Source: Gammaproteobacteria bacterium
Lineage (GTDB): Bacteria; Pseudomonadota; Gammaproteobacteria; Ga0077536
Direction of reading: 5' to 3'
Assembly (NCBI GenBank): GCA_016191285.1
Contig: JACPPA010000012.1
Location: forward strand, 1-64,000
Length of the DNA: 64,000 bases
Below, one piece after another: positions 18,570-26,354 of the stretch. Position 1 is the first letter of the stretch; the number at the start of each line of letters is the position of its first letter. Under the pieces are notes generated by a model that searched no databases, was not told the DNA's origin, and saw nothing but the letters and a program-made list of their open reading frames with translations. Both the position numbers and the translations under genes were made by a program.

Positions 18570-19751
18570 CTAATAAAATCCGCGCTGTGATTCGTTCTTG
18601 GGCGCAAGGACGCTCGGTTCGGAGCACGCTATATCCTGATGATTTCCGATGCAGCGTAAGATTCCGTCGACGAATCGTTCGGCCATCGCACCGACCGTAA
18701 ACGTGATTGCTGACCGTTTACAGCCTTGTCGCAAGATATTCAATTCGGTCTCTGAGCAAAGCAAGCATCCGACCGTCGCGGCGAACGCGGCTGTATCGTA
18801 ATCACTTAGTGCGCCATTGACTCCAGGCTCAAGGTACGAAATTTCGGGACCGTGATTAGTGTTATTGGTAGTGACGATTGGCGTTTCTAAAATAAAGCTA
18901 TCGACTATTGCCAATCCTACAGCGCTTGGCATGAGCATCACTTTGCTTAACAAAAGGTAACGAGCGAGATCGGCGCCGTAACGCGGACCCACGAAATGTA
19001 TCCAGGGATATTGTTGTGCCGCGCTTTTAACGAAAAATTCGTCCGGCCCCTCGCCAACAATCACCAGCGCAAAATCCGGGACGGCTTCTTTGACTAGGCG
19101 ACAACTATCTAATAAAAACTGAATATCCTTATCTCGATATAGTCGACCGCAATAAATGCCGATATTGGCGCCCGTGATGCCGAGCTCAGCTTTCGTTAGC
19201 GCGATGTCTTCGGAAGTAATAGTCCGGCGGGCAGATTCCAGGTCCTTGCTATCGATCGCGTTATTCACGACCGTTACGCGGTTCGCGGGCACGCCTTCAG
19301 CCTGCAGCGTTAACGCCGTGCTAGCGCTATACGCGAACCACCAATCCGCAGAACGTGCAAGCCACCCTTTCACTAGGCGTTCTAACCACGTTACCTGTCG
19401 CTGAAAATTACGACCATGACCCCAAAACGCAAGCTTTGTCTTTTTTCTCCGCAGAACGAGCGGGTAGTTAATCAACAACCGGGCGGCGTGCTCGACGATG
19501 ACCAAGTCCGCGGCCATGCAGTCTCTCCAACACGGTTGCCAAACAGCACCTCCTTTTAGCAGATAGCGGTTATTAATCTGCTTAGCCCACGGCGCTGCAA
19601 TCTTCACGGTTTTGGGTGTGGTGCCAGGCTGCTCTTGCCCGTATAGAACGATGAGTTGTATGGAATGCTGCAATAAGGCTGTACAAAGCGCGTCGAAGAC
19701 GGGCACTCGATAATGCGGAAGCACTCTCTGTAATATTACAACGGTTTTCAT
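18570..19751 (-). CDS. Glycosyltransferase family 4
   Basis: 393 residues. Starts MKTVVILQRVLPHYRVPVFDAL, typical of GT4 enzymes. C-terminal domain has YCGRLYRDKDIQFLL, VIVGEGPDE, and the donor site PSAVGLAIVDSFILETPIV with NHGPEISYL. It adds a sugar to the lipid-linked unit in the cytoplasm. Lies 27 bp downstream of the flippase gene and 88 bp upstream of the polymerase, so Wzx, GT and Wzy are probably co-transcribed. Confidence 0.87.
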   Translation of the reverse strand: MKTVVILQRVLPHYRVPVFDALCTALLQHSIQLIVLYGQEQPGTTPKTVKIAAPWAKQINNRYLLKGGAVWQPCWRDCMAADLVIVEHAARLLINYPLVLRRKKTKLAFWGHGRNFQRQVTWLERLVKGWLARSADWWFAYSASTALTLQAEGVPANRVTVVNNAIDSKDLESARRTITSEDIALTKAELGITGANIGIYCGRLYRDKDIQFLLDSCRLVKEAVPDFALVIVGEGPDEFFVKSAAQQYPWIHFVGPRYGADLARYLLLSKVMLMPSAVGLAIVDSFILETPIVTTNNTNHGPEISYLEPGVNGALSDYDTAAFAATVGCLLCSETELNILRQGCKRSAITFTVGAMAERFVDGILRCIGNHQDIACSEPSVLAPKNESQRGFY

Positions 19752-19778
19752 GGACGGGAGCCTTTGATATTCCCTGGC

Positions 19779-21059
19779 TTACAGCGATTTCAAACTCACT
19801 TTAATTCGATCCGGCGCGAGGGCTTTCCCCGAGAATATCTGGTAGAGATAGACGCTAGTCCAGCACGCTTGGGTTAGCAACAGTCCAATCGCGGCCCCCA
19901 GTACGCCGTAGTTCGTTATCAAGGGGTAGGCCGCAAGGCACGTAATTACCGCTGATACAGTTTTCGAAATAAACCCCACTTTCGTCATCTCCGCCGTACG
20001 GAACGCAACCCCGAATACGCCATTTGCCACTGCAAGCACCATAGCCAAACTCAGGGGCAATAATAGAGAAGCGAATTCCAGATACGCCCGCCCGAAGAAT
20101 AACGCAAACAGCTGCTGCGACCCAACGACTAATGCGACAGCGATCACACTACATAAACCGCACGCAGCGATCCCCACTTGAATTAGCAGCGCGCGCCACC
20201 GTGCGTAGCTTTCGATTAGTAAACGGTGTCGCGCCAAGGGTGTCGCCCACACCGTGACCGAGGTGAGCAATATGTTTAATAGGTTGACGATGCTCTGCGC
20301 TGCGTTCAGCCCTCCCGCGGACCGCGTGTCCACCCACGCCGCCACCAGGTAAACATAAATTTGTGACGACGCGACAAAAACCACGCTTTCCAAAAATATC
20401 CAATGCCCATACGTCCAGTTCAGATGCCACTGCCGCTGTAGAGCGAGAGGCTTTGGAAGTTTGAAGCGGATGCCGGCGAGAGGCTGGTAGAGTCCTCCAA
20501 TCAGCGCGCCAATTGCCATCACACTCAACGCGTTGCCGAGCGAGTAGCGCTTAAGCCCGACCAGGATTCCAAAGAGTGCAAAGCGGATGATGAAATACAA
20601 CACATCGATTGTGAGTACGCTTGTCCAGCGTCGTCGTGCACTATTCGTTGCGCGGCCGAGCTCGTGAAGTTGAGAAGCCATGATAAAAAATGCAAACGAG
20701 ACGGCGAGATCGCCACCCGGATGTCCCATCAACGGGCACACCAGAAACCCAATCATCCCTGCAAACAGCGCGGCGACTGCGCGAAAAATTAATTGACAGG
20801 ACAGATACCGGCTGAGTTCATGCTCGCTTAGGCTCGCCGCAAACACGCGAATTGGTTCGGATACTACGGTATTCGCCAGACCTATGATGATTAAATAGGT
20901 GGTGAATAGCAGCGTGTAAATGCCAAAGACTTCAAGGCTTAAATACCTTGCCATCAGAATCGTCGTTAGAAAATTTCCCAGCGAGGAAATTGATTGATCG
21001 ACGCCGGTCAATACCGCCCCGGAGCGATGAAGTGATTTGATGGGGCGACCAAAGATCAC
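19779..21059 (-). CDS. Wzx-type polysaccharide flippase
   Basis: 426 residues, about twelve to fourteen hydrophobic segments spread along the protein and few charged loops, the profile of MATE/MOP flippases (Polysacc_synt family). SLGNFLTTILMARYLSLEVFGIYTL near the N-terminus is the usual first-helix pattern of Wzx proteins. It would flip undecaprenyl-linked EPS units across the inner membrane. In the ancestral operon it was probably preceded by wecB; now a 5.7-kb toxin-antitoxin and REP patch separates them. Confidence 0.87.
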   Translation of the reverse strand: MIFGRPIKSLHRSGAVLTGVDQSISSLGNFLTTILMARYLSLEVFGIYTLLFTTYLIIIGLANTVVSEPIRVFAASLSEHELSRYLSCQLIFRAVAALFAGMIGFLVCPLMGHPGGDLAVSFAFFIMASQLHELGRATNSARRRWTSVLTIDVLYFIIRFALFGILVGLKRYSLGNALSVMAIGALIGGLYQPLAGIRFKLPKPLALQRQWHLNWTYGHWIFLESVVFVASSQIYVYLVAAWVDTRSAGGLNAAQSIVNLLNILLTSVTVWATPLARHRLLIESYARWRALLIQVGIAACGLCSVIAVALVVGSQQLFALFFGRAYLEFASLLLPLSLAMVLAVANGVFGVAFRTAEMTKVGFISKTVSAVITCLAAYPLITNYGVLGAAIGLLLTQACWTSVYLYQIFSGKALAPDRIKVSLKSL

Positions 21060-21154
21060 ATTGTGCTCCCGTTATATTCCACGGCATGTCCATCCCATGA
21101 CTCTGGCCGTTGCCGCAGTGGGCGCGAAATGATCGAGAGCATCTGAAATGCCGC

Positions 21155-21245
21155 AGGAAAGACTGCGGTGTCACTATGATTAAATTGTTCAACTGGGTAA
21201 AAGCGGTTGTCGATCATCACGCGACCGATTGACGAAGTGAGACTG
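21155..21245 (-). pseudogene. Relic of the middle of wecB
   Basis: Read on the minus strand, RVMIDNRFYPVEQFNHSDTAVF matches HVMIDNLFFQVEQLKQMDASVF in the intact WecB at 26.8 kb. The match is limited to about 30 codons. The intervening DNA up to the flippase start does not match wecB. Confidence 0.65.
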
Positions 21246-21287
21246 TCCTCCCATAGAGTGATCATCATACAACTCTCAACACGTAGT

Positions 21288-21508
21288 AATTCGCCGCTGA
21301 AGCGGCTCCCACAAGAGAGAGCTCTGAAAGTGATGCTGCAGATCGACACAGCCGCTATTGTGGGAGCGGATTCATCCGCGAATCTTCTACCCCATACGTC
21401 GATGCAATCCACCAAAGATTCGCCGCTAAAGCGGCTCCCACATGAGATCCCACAAAAGATGCCTTAACGAGGCCTTCTACTGTGGGAGCGGATTTATCCG
21501 CGAATCTT
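21288..21508. repeat. Two REP doublets (B then A, twice)
   Basis: Palindromes at 21288-21313, 21360-21386, 21415-21441 and 21482-21508. Here the order is B (reverse) then A, the opposite of the 1-6 kb group. The sequence CCATACGTCGATGCAATCCA between the two doublets recurs at 23.4, 28.2 and 29.2 kb, so these doublets share a duplicated linker. Confidence 0.87.
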
Positions 21509-21539
21509 CTAAGTACCGGCGCGTGCAAAAAGTTCAACG

Positions 21540-21692
21540 TCATTGCGAGCGTAGCGTGGCAATCCAAGTCTTGATCGATCTCGCTAAATTGAGAGCGATT
21601 TCGTCTGTAAGGCGCAAGGTGCGGCACTCGTGTCGATCTTCCACCAATTTGATACACAACGAGCCGGTCGCAGAGTCATAGCTGATTTTCAT
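21540..21692 (-). pseudogene. Truncated DUF2283 copy
   Basis: Reads MKISYDSATGSLCIKLVEDRHECRTLRL then diverges into unrelated codons after about 36 residues, stopping at 21540-21542. It matches the first half of the intact DUF2283 gene at 22478-22696. The foreign tail contains a GCGAGCGTAGCGTGGCAATC repeat that also occurs near 26031. Confidence 0.7.
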
Positions 21693-21772
21693 GCCCCGTT
21701 TAACTCAACGTGAACTCGCACCTTCTCCACAATCGCTGCCGCTCAAAGCTGACCGACACGATCATACGCTGG

Positions 21773-22093
21773 CTACTCCCCAATTTTTGCAAAGCTGCAG
21801 GGCTGAAGGTTCGCCACCGTTTTCTCAAGTCTGGGTATCAATGATAACAAGTGCTGTAGCTCGTTAGAGTGTGCGGCAAGAACAATTACTGCTATCGGTA
21901 GCTTCGCGAGGTTTTGTTGATACTCGAGATTCTTGTCCGCAGTGAGAAACGCGTCAAACTTCTGTGAGGCAAGTTGCAGCAGCTTGCCGTTCTTTACTCC
22001 GCCCCAACCCATCTCGACAACAGTTGTGACCGAGTGCGCCAGCAGTAACCGTCGGAGACGACTCGGCAAGGGTTCGTCAAGCAGAAGCCGCAT
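21773..22093 (-). CDS. DUF5615 PIN-like toxin candidate
   Basis: About 106 residues. MRLLLDEPLPSRLRRLL and FDAFLTADKNLEYQQNL are the N-terminal Asp and TADKN motifs of DUF5615, a PIN-like nuclease family usually paired with DUF433. The start is the ATG at 22093, inside the last codons of the DUF433 gene (17-bp overlap), which shows co-translation. The longer track ORF (start 22117) would add eight residues before the conserved MRLLLDE. Likely the toxin half of a toxin-antitoxin pair. Confidence 0.82.
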   Translation of the reverse strand: MRLLLDEPLPSRLRRLLLAHSVTTVVEMGWGGVKNGKLLQLASQKFDAFLTADKNLEYQQNLAKLPIAVIVLAAHSNELQHLLSLIPRLEKTVANLQPCSFAKIGE

Positions 22094-22295
22094 CGGCAAA
22101 TAAACTCGTTCGTGCAACCTCTAGTACTGCGACCGCTGTGTCGCGCTTTACGGACGGAAAGTCCTCTAGAAAATCAGCTAACGAAGAACTTCCTTCAAGG
22201 TAATCAAACAAATTCTGTACGGGGACACGGGTTCCGGTGAAGCACAGGGCTCCACTCATGATTTCCGGATCACGGGTTACTAATGTCGTATTCAT
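22077..22295 (-). CDS. DUF433 antitoxin candidate
   Basis: 72 residues. RDPEIMSGALCFTGTRVPVQNLFDYLE is the DUF433 core, a winged-helix DNA-binding domain. DUF433 proteins pair with DUF5615 proteins and probably repress their own operon. The gene precedes and overlaps the toxin candidate. Confidence 0.85.
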   Translation of the reverse strand: MNTTLVTRDPEIMSGALCFTGTRVPVQNLFDYLEGSSSLADFLEDFPSVKRDTAVAVLEVARTSLFADAASA

Positions 22296-22378
22296 GATGG
22301 CCTCCGTCTCGAACCGTATACCTAAAGGGATGAAATATCGAGGGTGCTAGTTCGCCGTTGTTGTTATTGCGAGGGTGG

Positions 22379-22436
22379 CGAAGCATTTCAAAAGTCAATG
22401 GACGCATTCAATTAAGAACCTCCGCTACCCGCGTAC
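22379..22436 (-). pseudogene. Relic of a higA 3' segment
   Basis: Minus-strand reading TRVAEVLN-stop-MRPLTFEMLR matches ARVAEVLNRVRPLTLEMIR of the HigA protein at 28.3 kb. An in-frame TGA replaces an Arg codon. The flanks no longer match. Confidence 0.65.
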
Positions 22437-22477
22437 TTCAAACTTCATCGGTCGTGCTCGGGACATTATGATTTGTC

Positions 22478-22696
22478 TTACGCGGCTTTGGACGCAATGT
22501 TTTCCAGGATCACCGTCGGCAGTTCTCCGTGGCCGAGTATTTCTTTTGCGTCAAGCACTTCTATTCCTACGAGCATTTGATTATGGCCAATGTTAAGGGC
22601 AATCTCGTCCGAGAGGCGCAAGGTGCGGCACTCGTGTTGACCTTCTACCAATTTGATATACAGCGAGTCGGTCTCAGAGTCATAGCTGATTTTCAT
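22478..22696 (-). CDS. DUF2283 family protein
   Basis: 72 residues, complete for this family. MKISYDSETDSLYIKLVEG and SDEIALNIGHNQMLVGIEVLDAKEIL match the DUF2283 core, small beta-rich proteins often found next to mobile or toxin-antitoxin genes. Function unknown. The nearest upstream gene is the broken wecB copy. Two truncated copies lie at 21540-21692 and 23480-23580. Confidence 0.78.
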   Translation of the reverse strand: MKISYDSETDSLYIKLVEGQHECRTLRLSDEIALNIGHNQMLVGIEVLDAKEILGHGELPTVILENIASKAA

Positions 22697-22744
22697 ACGT
22701 ACAACCTCGTTAAAAATAAAACGTGTAGACCGTTATCACGACGA

Positions 22745-23199
22745 ACGCCTCTAGTCGCCCTCAACGCTTTCGCGGCTTCCGCGATAATGCGCACCGGGTC
22801 ACGTCCCGCGAGCGCGTTCGTGCCTTCTTCAATCGTAATCGGGCGCTCCGTGTTCTCGCGTAATGTGAGGCAAGGCACGCCGAGCGCGGTGGTTTCCTCT
22901 TGCAGCCCGCCGCTATCCGTCAGCACCAGCGCCGCGTCTTTCCAGAGATTCAAAAACTCCATGTAAGGCAGCGGCGCGGTTGATCTCTTCTGGCATGCTC
23001 ATGTCCCCGCTGCGCAAGCCCGCTTCCACATGCGCCACTTTAATATTGAGTTTCTTGGCGACGATGGAGCAGGCGAGTGTGGAGTTCACGTCCCCAACGT
23101 TTTCATGTTTTTTTAGCTCTCGGACGAGGGGAGTAATCTTCATGAAGTTTGGCCGGGCGCCGGCCACCTAGATAAGTTTTTTACGGGGGTGCGTCTCAT
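22745..23199 (-). pseudogene. Broken second copy of wecB with two internal deletions
   Basis: Three blocks match the intact wecB at 26784-27890: the start through ELKKH, a middle block [18 protein letters not shown] to MPEEIN, and the C-terminal block [21 protein letters not shown] to EAAKALRAT. About 200 bp between blocks one and two and about 385 bp between blocks two and three are missing. The 5' end also has a frameshift (CGCACCCCCG against CGCGCCCG). The last codons are replaced by unrelated sequence. It cannot make an active epimerase. The matching DNA extends about 150 bp upstream of the start codon. Confidence 0.88.
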
Positions 23200-23333
23200 G
23201 CCGTCATGCTACTGCATTGAGGTGACAGATTCCGACTGCTTTCGGGCCGACTGTGGCTGGGGATTTTGTGAGGTGAGAGGAGCGTCACGGGAGTTGCTCG
23301 ATCGGTTCTCCTGATTGACGGGTCTGATTGATG

Positions 23334-23429
23334 AAGATTCGCCGCTAAAGCGGCTCCCACAAGAGATCCCACACAAGAGATCGCTTAACGAGACCTTCTA
23401 CTGTGGGAGCGGATTCATCCGCGAATCTT
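23334..23429. repeat. REP doublet (B then A)
   Basis: Type B at 23334-23360 and type A at 23403-23429, with the linker shared with the 21.4 and 28.2 kb doublets. It marks the end of the block duplicated from the wecB upstream region. Confidence 0.85.
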
Positions 23430-23479
23430 CCACCCCATACGTCGACGCAATCCAAGTCTTGATCGATCTCGCTAAATTG

Positions 23480-23580
23480 AGAGCAATCTCGTCCGAGAGG
23501 CGCAAGGTGCGGCACTCGTGTCGATCTTCCACCAATTTGAATCACAGCGAGTCCATCTCGGAGTCATGGCTCATTTTCAT
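23480..23580 (-). pseudogene. Relic DUF2283 copy with stop codon
   Basis: Reads MKMSHDSEMDSL, then TGA, then FKLVEDRHECRTLRLSDEIAL. It matches the start of the intact DUF2283 gene and shares its downstream junction (ATCGATCTCGCTAAATTGAG) with the copy at 21540-21692. Confidence 0.7.
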
Positions 23581-23598
23581 GCCTACTACCTCCGGTTG

Positions 23599-23700
23599 CT
23601 ACGATAAATCGCGTAACTGATCCCGGGTCAACTTTACGTCACGCAGAATACTTGCCATTAAGCCGGTGCCGATGGTTTCGTCAGAGTTAACCGGAACTTC
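23599..23700 (-). pseudogene. Relic hicA 3' end
   Basis: Minus-strand frame ends PVNSDETIGTGLMASILRDVKLTRDQLRDLS. This is the C-terminal HicA signature and is nearly identical to the copy at 26355-26532. Upstream codons no longer match HicA. Confidence 0.65.
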
Positions 23701-23874
23701 AAGGACTACCAATGACTCGACTGAGTCACGTTTTGGTCGCGGTAAGCACACGACAACTCAGCGCGACGAAACTGAATGCGCGGCGATTACTCCATCGTCG
23801 AAACGCGGGTAACCCGAGTCTCGATCAGTCTCAGCCCCAAAATATGCGCTCGGCGCCGGCTCGTGAGAATCTTG

Positions 23875-23899
23875 TGCTAGTCCCATTTCGGGACTAGCA
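23875..23899. promoter_or_regulatory. Perfect palindrome, candidate HigA operator
   Basis: TGCTAGTCCC and GGGACTAGCA form a perfect 10-bp inverted repeat around a 5-bp centre (ATTTC), ending 7 bp before the HigB start codon. HigA-type antitoxins bind such sites to repress their own operon; binding here is inferred. It would also form an RNA hairpin that could mask the ribosome binding site. Confidence 0.65.
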
Positions 23900-23906
23900 T
23901 TTCCCG

Positions 23907-24209
23907 ATGCGGGTAATCGCGCTGAGTACGCTCAAACGCTTTATTGAGAGTAAATCTGGCTACCGCGATGCGCGCGATCCTGCTTTGGCGTGGTATCAAC
24001 AGGCGCTTAAGGCGAACTGGGCGTCGCCGGCTGAAGTGAAGCGTGAAATCGGCACCGCCGGCATTCTGAAAGACGGGCGAGCGGTGTTCAACATTGCCGG
24101 AAACAAATATCGAATCGTGGTCTGGATTAACTATCCCTATCGCGTCGTCTACGTTCGGTTCATTGGCACGCACAAGCAGTACGATCTGATCGACGCACAG
24201 ATCATTTAA
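23907..24209 (+). CDS. higB: HigB-type mRNA interferase toxin
   Basis: 100 residues, PF09907-type HigB. MRVIALSTLKRFIE at the start, then WASPAEVKREIGTAGILKDGRAVFNIAGNKYRIV and YVRFIGTHKQYDLIDA are the family blocks. It should cleave ribosome-bound mRNA and be neutralised by HigA encoded 18 bp downstream. Toxin-first order is typical for this family. One of only a few plus-strand genes within the EPS locus. Confidence 0.9.
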   Translation: MRVIALSTLKRFIESKSGYRDARDPALAWYQQALKANWASPAEVKREIGTAGILKDGRAVFNIAGNKYRIVVWINYPYRVVYVRFIGTHKQYDLIDAQII

Positions 24210-24227
24210 ACGAAGCGGGATCTTACG

Positions 24228-24587
24228 ATGGATATCAAACCAATCAGGACTAAGCGCGATTATGCGGCGGCATTAAAAATGATCGAGCAGCTAATGACTG
24301 CCAAGCGCAACACCCCCGAAGGCGATCGATTAGATGTCCTGGTAACCTTGATCGAAGCCTATGAAGCCAAGCACTTCCCACTCGACCTTCCGGATCCGGT
24401 CGCGGCAATTAAACTAGTGATGGAGCAACGGAATCTCACGGTCAAAGATCTCGTTCCCTACATCGGCCAGCCTAACCGGGTCTACGAGGTGCTTAATCGC
24501 AAACGCCCGCTGACGATGGCAATGGCTTGGAAACTGCACAAGGGTTTAGGGATCCCAGCAGGCTCCTTGATTAAGCAGGCTGCTTAG
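24228..24587 (+). CDS. higA: HigA-type antitoxin with HTH domain
   Basis: 119 residues. IRTKRDYAAALKMIEQLMTA is the HigA N-terminal signature, and the second half is an HTH (RNLTVKDLVPYIGQPNRVYEVLNRKRPLT). It should bind HigB and, with it, the operator palindrome in front of higB. Clearly paralogous to, but diverged from, the HigA at 28.3 kb (IKTKRDYAAALEAVEAL). Confidence 0.9.
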   Translation: MDIKPIRTKRDYAAALKMIEQLMTAKRNTPEGDRLDVLVTLIEAYEAKHFPLDLPDPVAAIKLVMEQRNLTVKDLVPYIGQPNRVYEVLNRKRPLTMAMAWKLHKGLGIPAGSLIKQAA

Positions 24588-24595
24588 CGTCCATT

Positions 24596-24740
24596 GTCGA
24601 TACACCCGATGGCCAAGCACCAGGATTGTTTCGACTTGCGCAGATTGCGAATGAACTTGAGCGCATCCTCGGCCGTTCCGTCGATGTGATTTCACGGCGC
24701 GGCCTCGACCATACGAAGTTACTTAGTCGTCGCGTTGTGG
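24596..24740 (+). pseudogene. Relic of an MNT-type nucleotidyltransferase (MntA-like)
   Basis: The frame reads DTPDGQAPGLFRLAQIANELERILGRSVDVISRRGL, which is the second half of minimal nucleotidyltransferase domains (LxxxLExLLGRxVDLxxxxxL). The GSxxxxxxxDxD catalytic part is absent. A following ATG near 24806 begins MRDDLREL, which could be what remains of a HepT start. Confidence 0.6.
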
Positions 24741-24843
24741 CCGACCTTGTCTGTCTTCTGAGCGTCGGCCGTCGCCGGTGGAGATGGTCCTTCATGTTGG
24801 CACCGGATGTAAATGCGGGACGATCTGCGTGAACTGAAGGCGC

Positions 24844-25278
24844 TTAACTATCCGAAATCAACCGCAGCCCAAGTGCCCGCGCAGCGTTGTTGAGGGTTAC
24901 GTCGAAGGCGGCGAATACGAGTTCCTGCTGACCGACAACGACAGCGAACGCTTCGGCGGCGGCGAGATGCACGCTGTCGTATCCTCGGAGATTGAAAGCC
25001 AGCGCTAAGTCGCCCGCGCGATGGATCATCACCGCATCGAGGGTCACCACATCGAGTTCTGCCCAATCTCGATCGAAAGCGTGCCGATACTTATTCACTT
25101 CGCCAACGGCCAACCGTCCCACCCGCACCGCTTTCGCAAACGCCGCGCAGGTTTCCGCATAAGCGATTAGATGCGTTGCACTCGCGTGAGCGTTCGTGAC
25201 TGCTTTACGAATTTCTTGGGCGCCAGGTTCAGCGACATAGAGTTTGATCAAGGCGGAAGTGTCGAGATACAGGATCAC
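24844..25278 (-). CDS. vapC: VapC-type PIN-domain toxin
   Basis: 144 residues. PIN-domain acidic residues are visible: LDTSALIKLY (first Asp), AYAETCAAF (Glu), LDVVTLDAV, and RGYDSVHLAAA (Asp). It should be an RNase. The GTG start at 25278 overlaps the antitoxin stop by 4 bp (GTGA), so translation is coupled. Confidence 0.9.
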   Translation of the reverse strand: MILYLDTSALIKLYVAEPGAQEIRKAVTNAHASATHLIAYAETCAAFAKAVRVGRLAVGEVNKYRHAFDRDWAELDVVTLDAVMIHRAGDLALAFNLRGYDSVHLAAAEAFAVVVGQQELVFAAFDVTLNNAARALGLRLISDS

Positions 25279-25559
25279 TCACGCCCCTCGCGCACGAGGT
25301 CCGAGAGCAAGGGATCGCCCGCTCGCCACTTCAGTGGTTTGTGCGCTCCCTTTACCTTGCCACCTGAAGACGGACGGAGCCACGGCATGCGCCGAAGTCG
25401 CTGCAAGGTTTGGGTTTGTGGGTCGAGCGCAGGATCATCAATCACACTGAGCCGCGCCACGGGCTTGCCGCGTTCCGTGATAATCACCTCATTGCCAGTC
25501 TGAACGTATTTGAGGATCTTCGACAAACCATTCTTCATTTCGCGAATGGAAACTTTCAA
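25275..25559 (-). CDS. Phd/YefM-type antitoxin for the adjacent PIN toxin
   Basis: 94 residues. MKVSIREMKNGLSKILKYVQTGNEVIITERGKPVARL is the full Phd/YefM N-terminal DNA-binding fold, and the C-terminal RPSSGGKVKG part is what binds VapC toxins. The track start at 25793 is too early; the TTG at 25559 begins the domain and has GGAGC about 6 nt upstream. The pair is in the usual antitoxin-toxin order. Confidence 0.87.
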   Translation of the reverse strand: MKVSIREMKNGLSKILKYVQTGNEVIITERGKPVARLSVIDDPALDPQTQTLQRLRRMPWLRPSSGGKVKGAHKPLKWRAGDPLLSDLVREGRE

Positions 25560-26030
25560 GTTGCTGCTCCAATGTGGCCACCTTAAGTCGATTGTAGCCA
25601 CCGGCGGATCAGACGTCCATGTGAAAATAAGGAAGGGTGCGCGACCCGACGGGTCAAGCGTCGCCAAGCTCGAATCTTCGGCGCCGAAGATTCTTTTCCA
25701 CGGCGCCTTGCAGGCCACGAGCCAGTTCCTCATGCTCATGAAGTGCTTTGTTGGCGACTGTCCTAGTACTTGTAGTTTTTTGATCCCTTCCACGGAATCA
25801 TGGCGTCATGAGTTGCTGAATTCCGCGCCTTGCTTTCTGCAACCCTGACCCCGAAGTCGCCGAAGTCGCTGACCCCGAAGTCGCTAAAGCGGCTCCCATA
25901 AGAGAGAGGCCCAATTCGCAGCCAAACAAAGCGGCTCCATAAGTAAGATGCGTTAAACAGGGTCTTTATTGTGGGAGCGGATTTATCCGCGGCTCTTCTA
26001 AGTACCGGCGCGTGCAAAAATTTCAACTCA
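25560..26030. other. Non-coding gap with decayed REPs
   Basis: About 470 bp without a supported gene. A decayed B palindrome lies near 25880-25905 and an A palindrome at 25971-25999 (ending GCGGCTCTTCT rather than GCGAATCTTCT). AAGTCGCCGAAGTCGCTGAC-type short direct repeats occur at 25852-25885. Confidence 0.7.
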
Positions 26031-26297
26031 TTATTCCGAGCGCAGCGAAGCAATCCTAGTCTTGATCGCGTGGTCCCGGCTGGTTGGGGCGGCAACTTCA
26101 ACAAGTTCGATAGACGATGAAGGTGGCGGCGCCACTATGCCGTCTTCGCGGAGGCCCGCAATGTGAAAGGCAATTGCCTCTTCGATCAACTGCAACACTT
26201 CCTCGCGAGTGTCGGCAGCGGCTACACAACCAGGGAGATCTGGCACCTACGCGCCATAATTGGTCGGACCTTTTTCAATTACAACTGCGTATTTCAT
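26031..26297 (-). pseudogene. HicB-like antitoxin interrupted by an amber codon
   Basis: Starts at ATG 26297 behind GGGAGACC and reads MKYAVVIEKGPTNYGA, then TAG, then VPDLPGCVAAADTREEVLQLIEEAIAFHIAGLREDG to 26031. The stop sits where family members have Tyr or Phe, one base from a Tyr codon. Everything else is in frame over 88 codons. The track shows only the part after the stop. It is either a recent nonsense mutation or an amber read-through; the first is more likely in this degraded region. Confidence 0.82.
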
Positions 26298-26354
26298 CAA
26301 GGTCTCCCATTTTGAGCCCAGCCATCCGCGTTCAGCATTTTCGCTCTCCGGTTT

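Noticed and set aside
22375-22966. Plus-strand ORFs over the broken wecB copy
   Set aside because: Shadows of minus-strand wecB, higA and DUF2283 sequence.
24571-24795. 74-aa minus-strand ORF after higA
   Set aside because: Arg-rich shadow frame; the plus-strand MNT relic explains the region.
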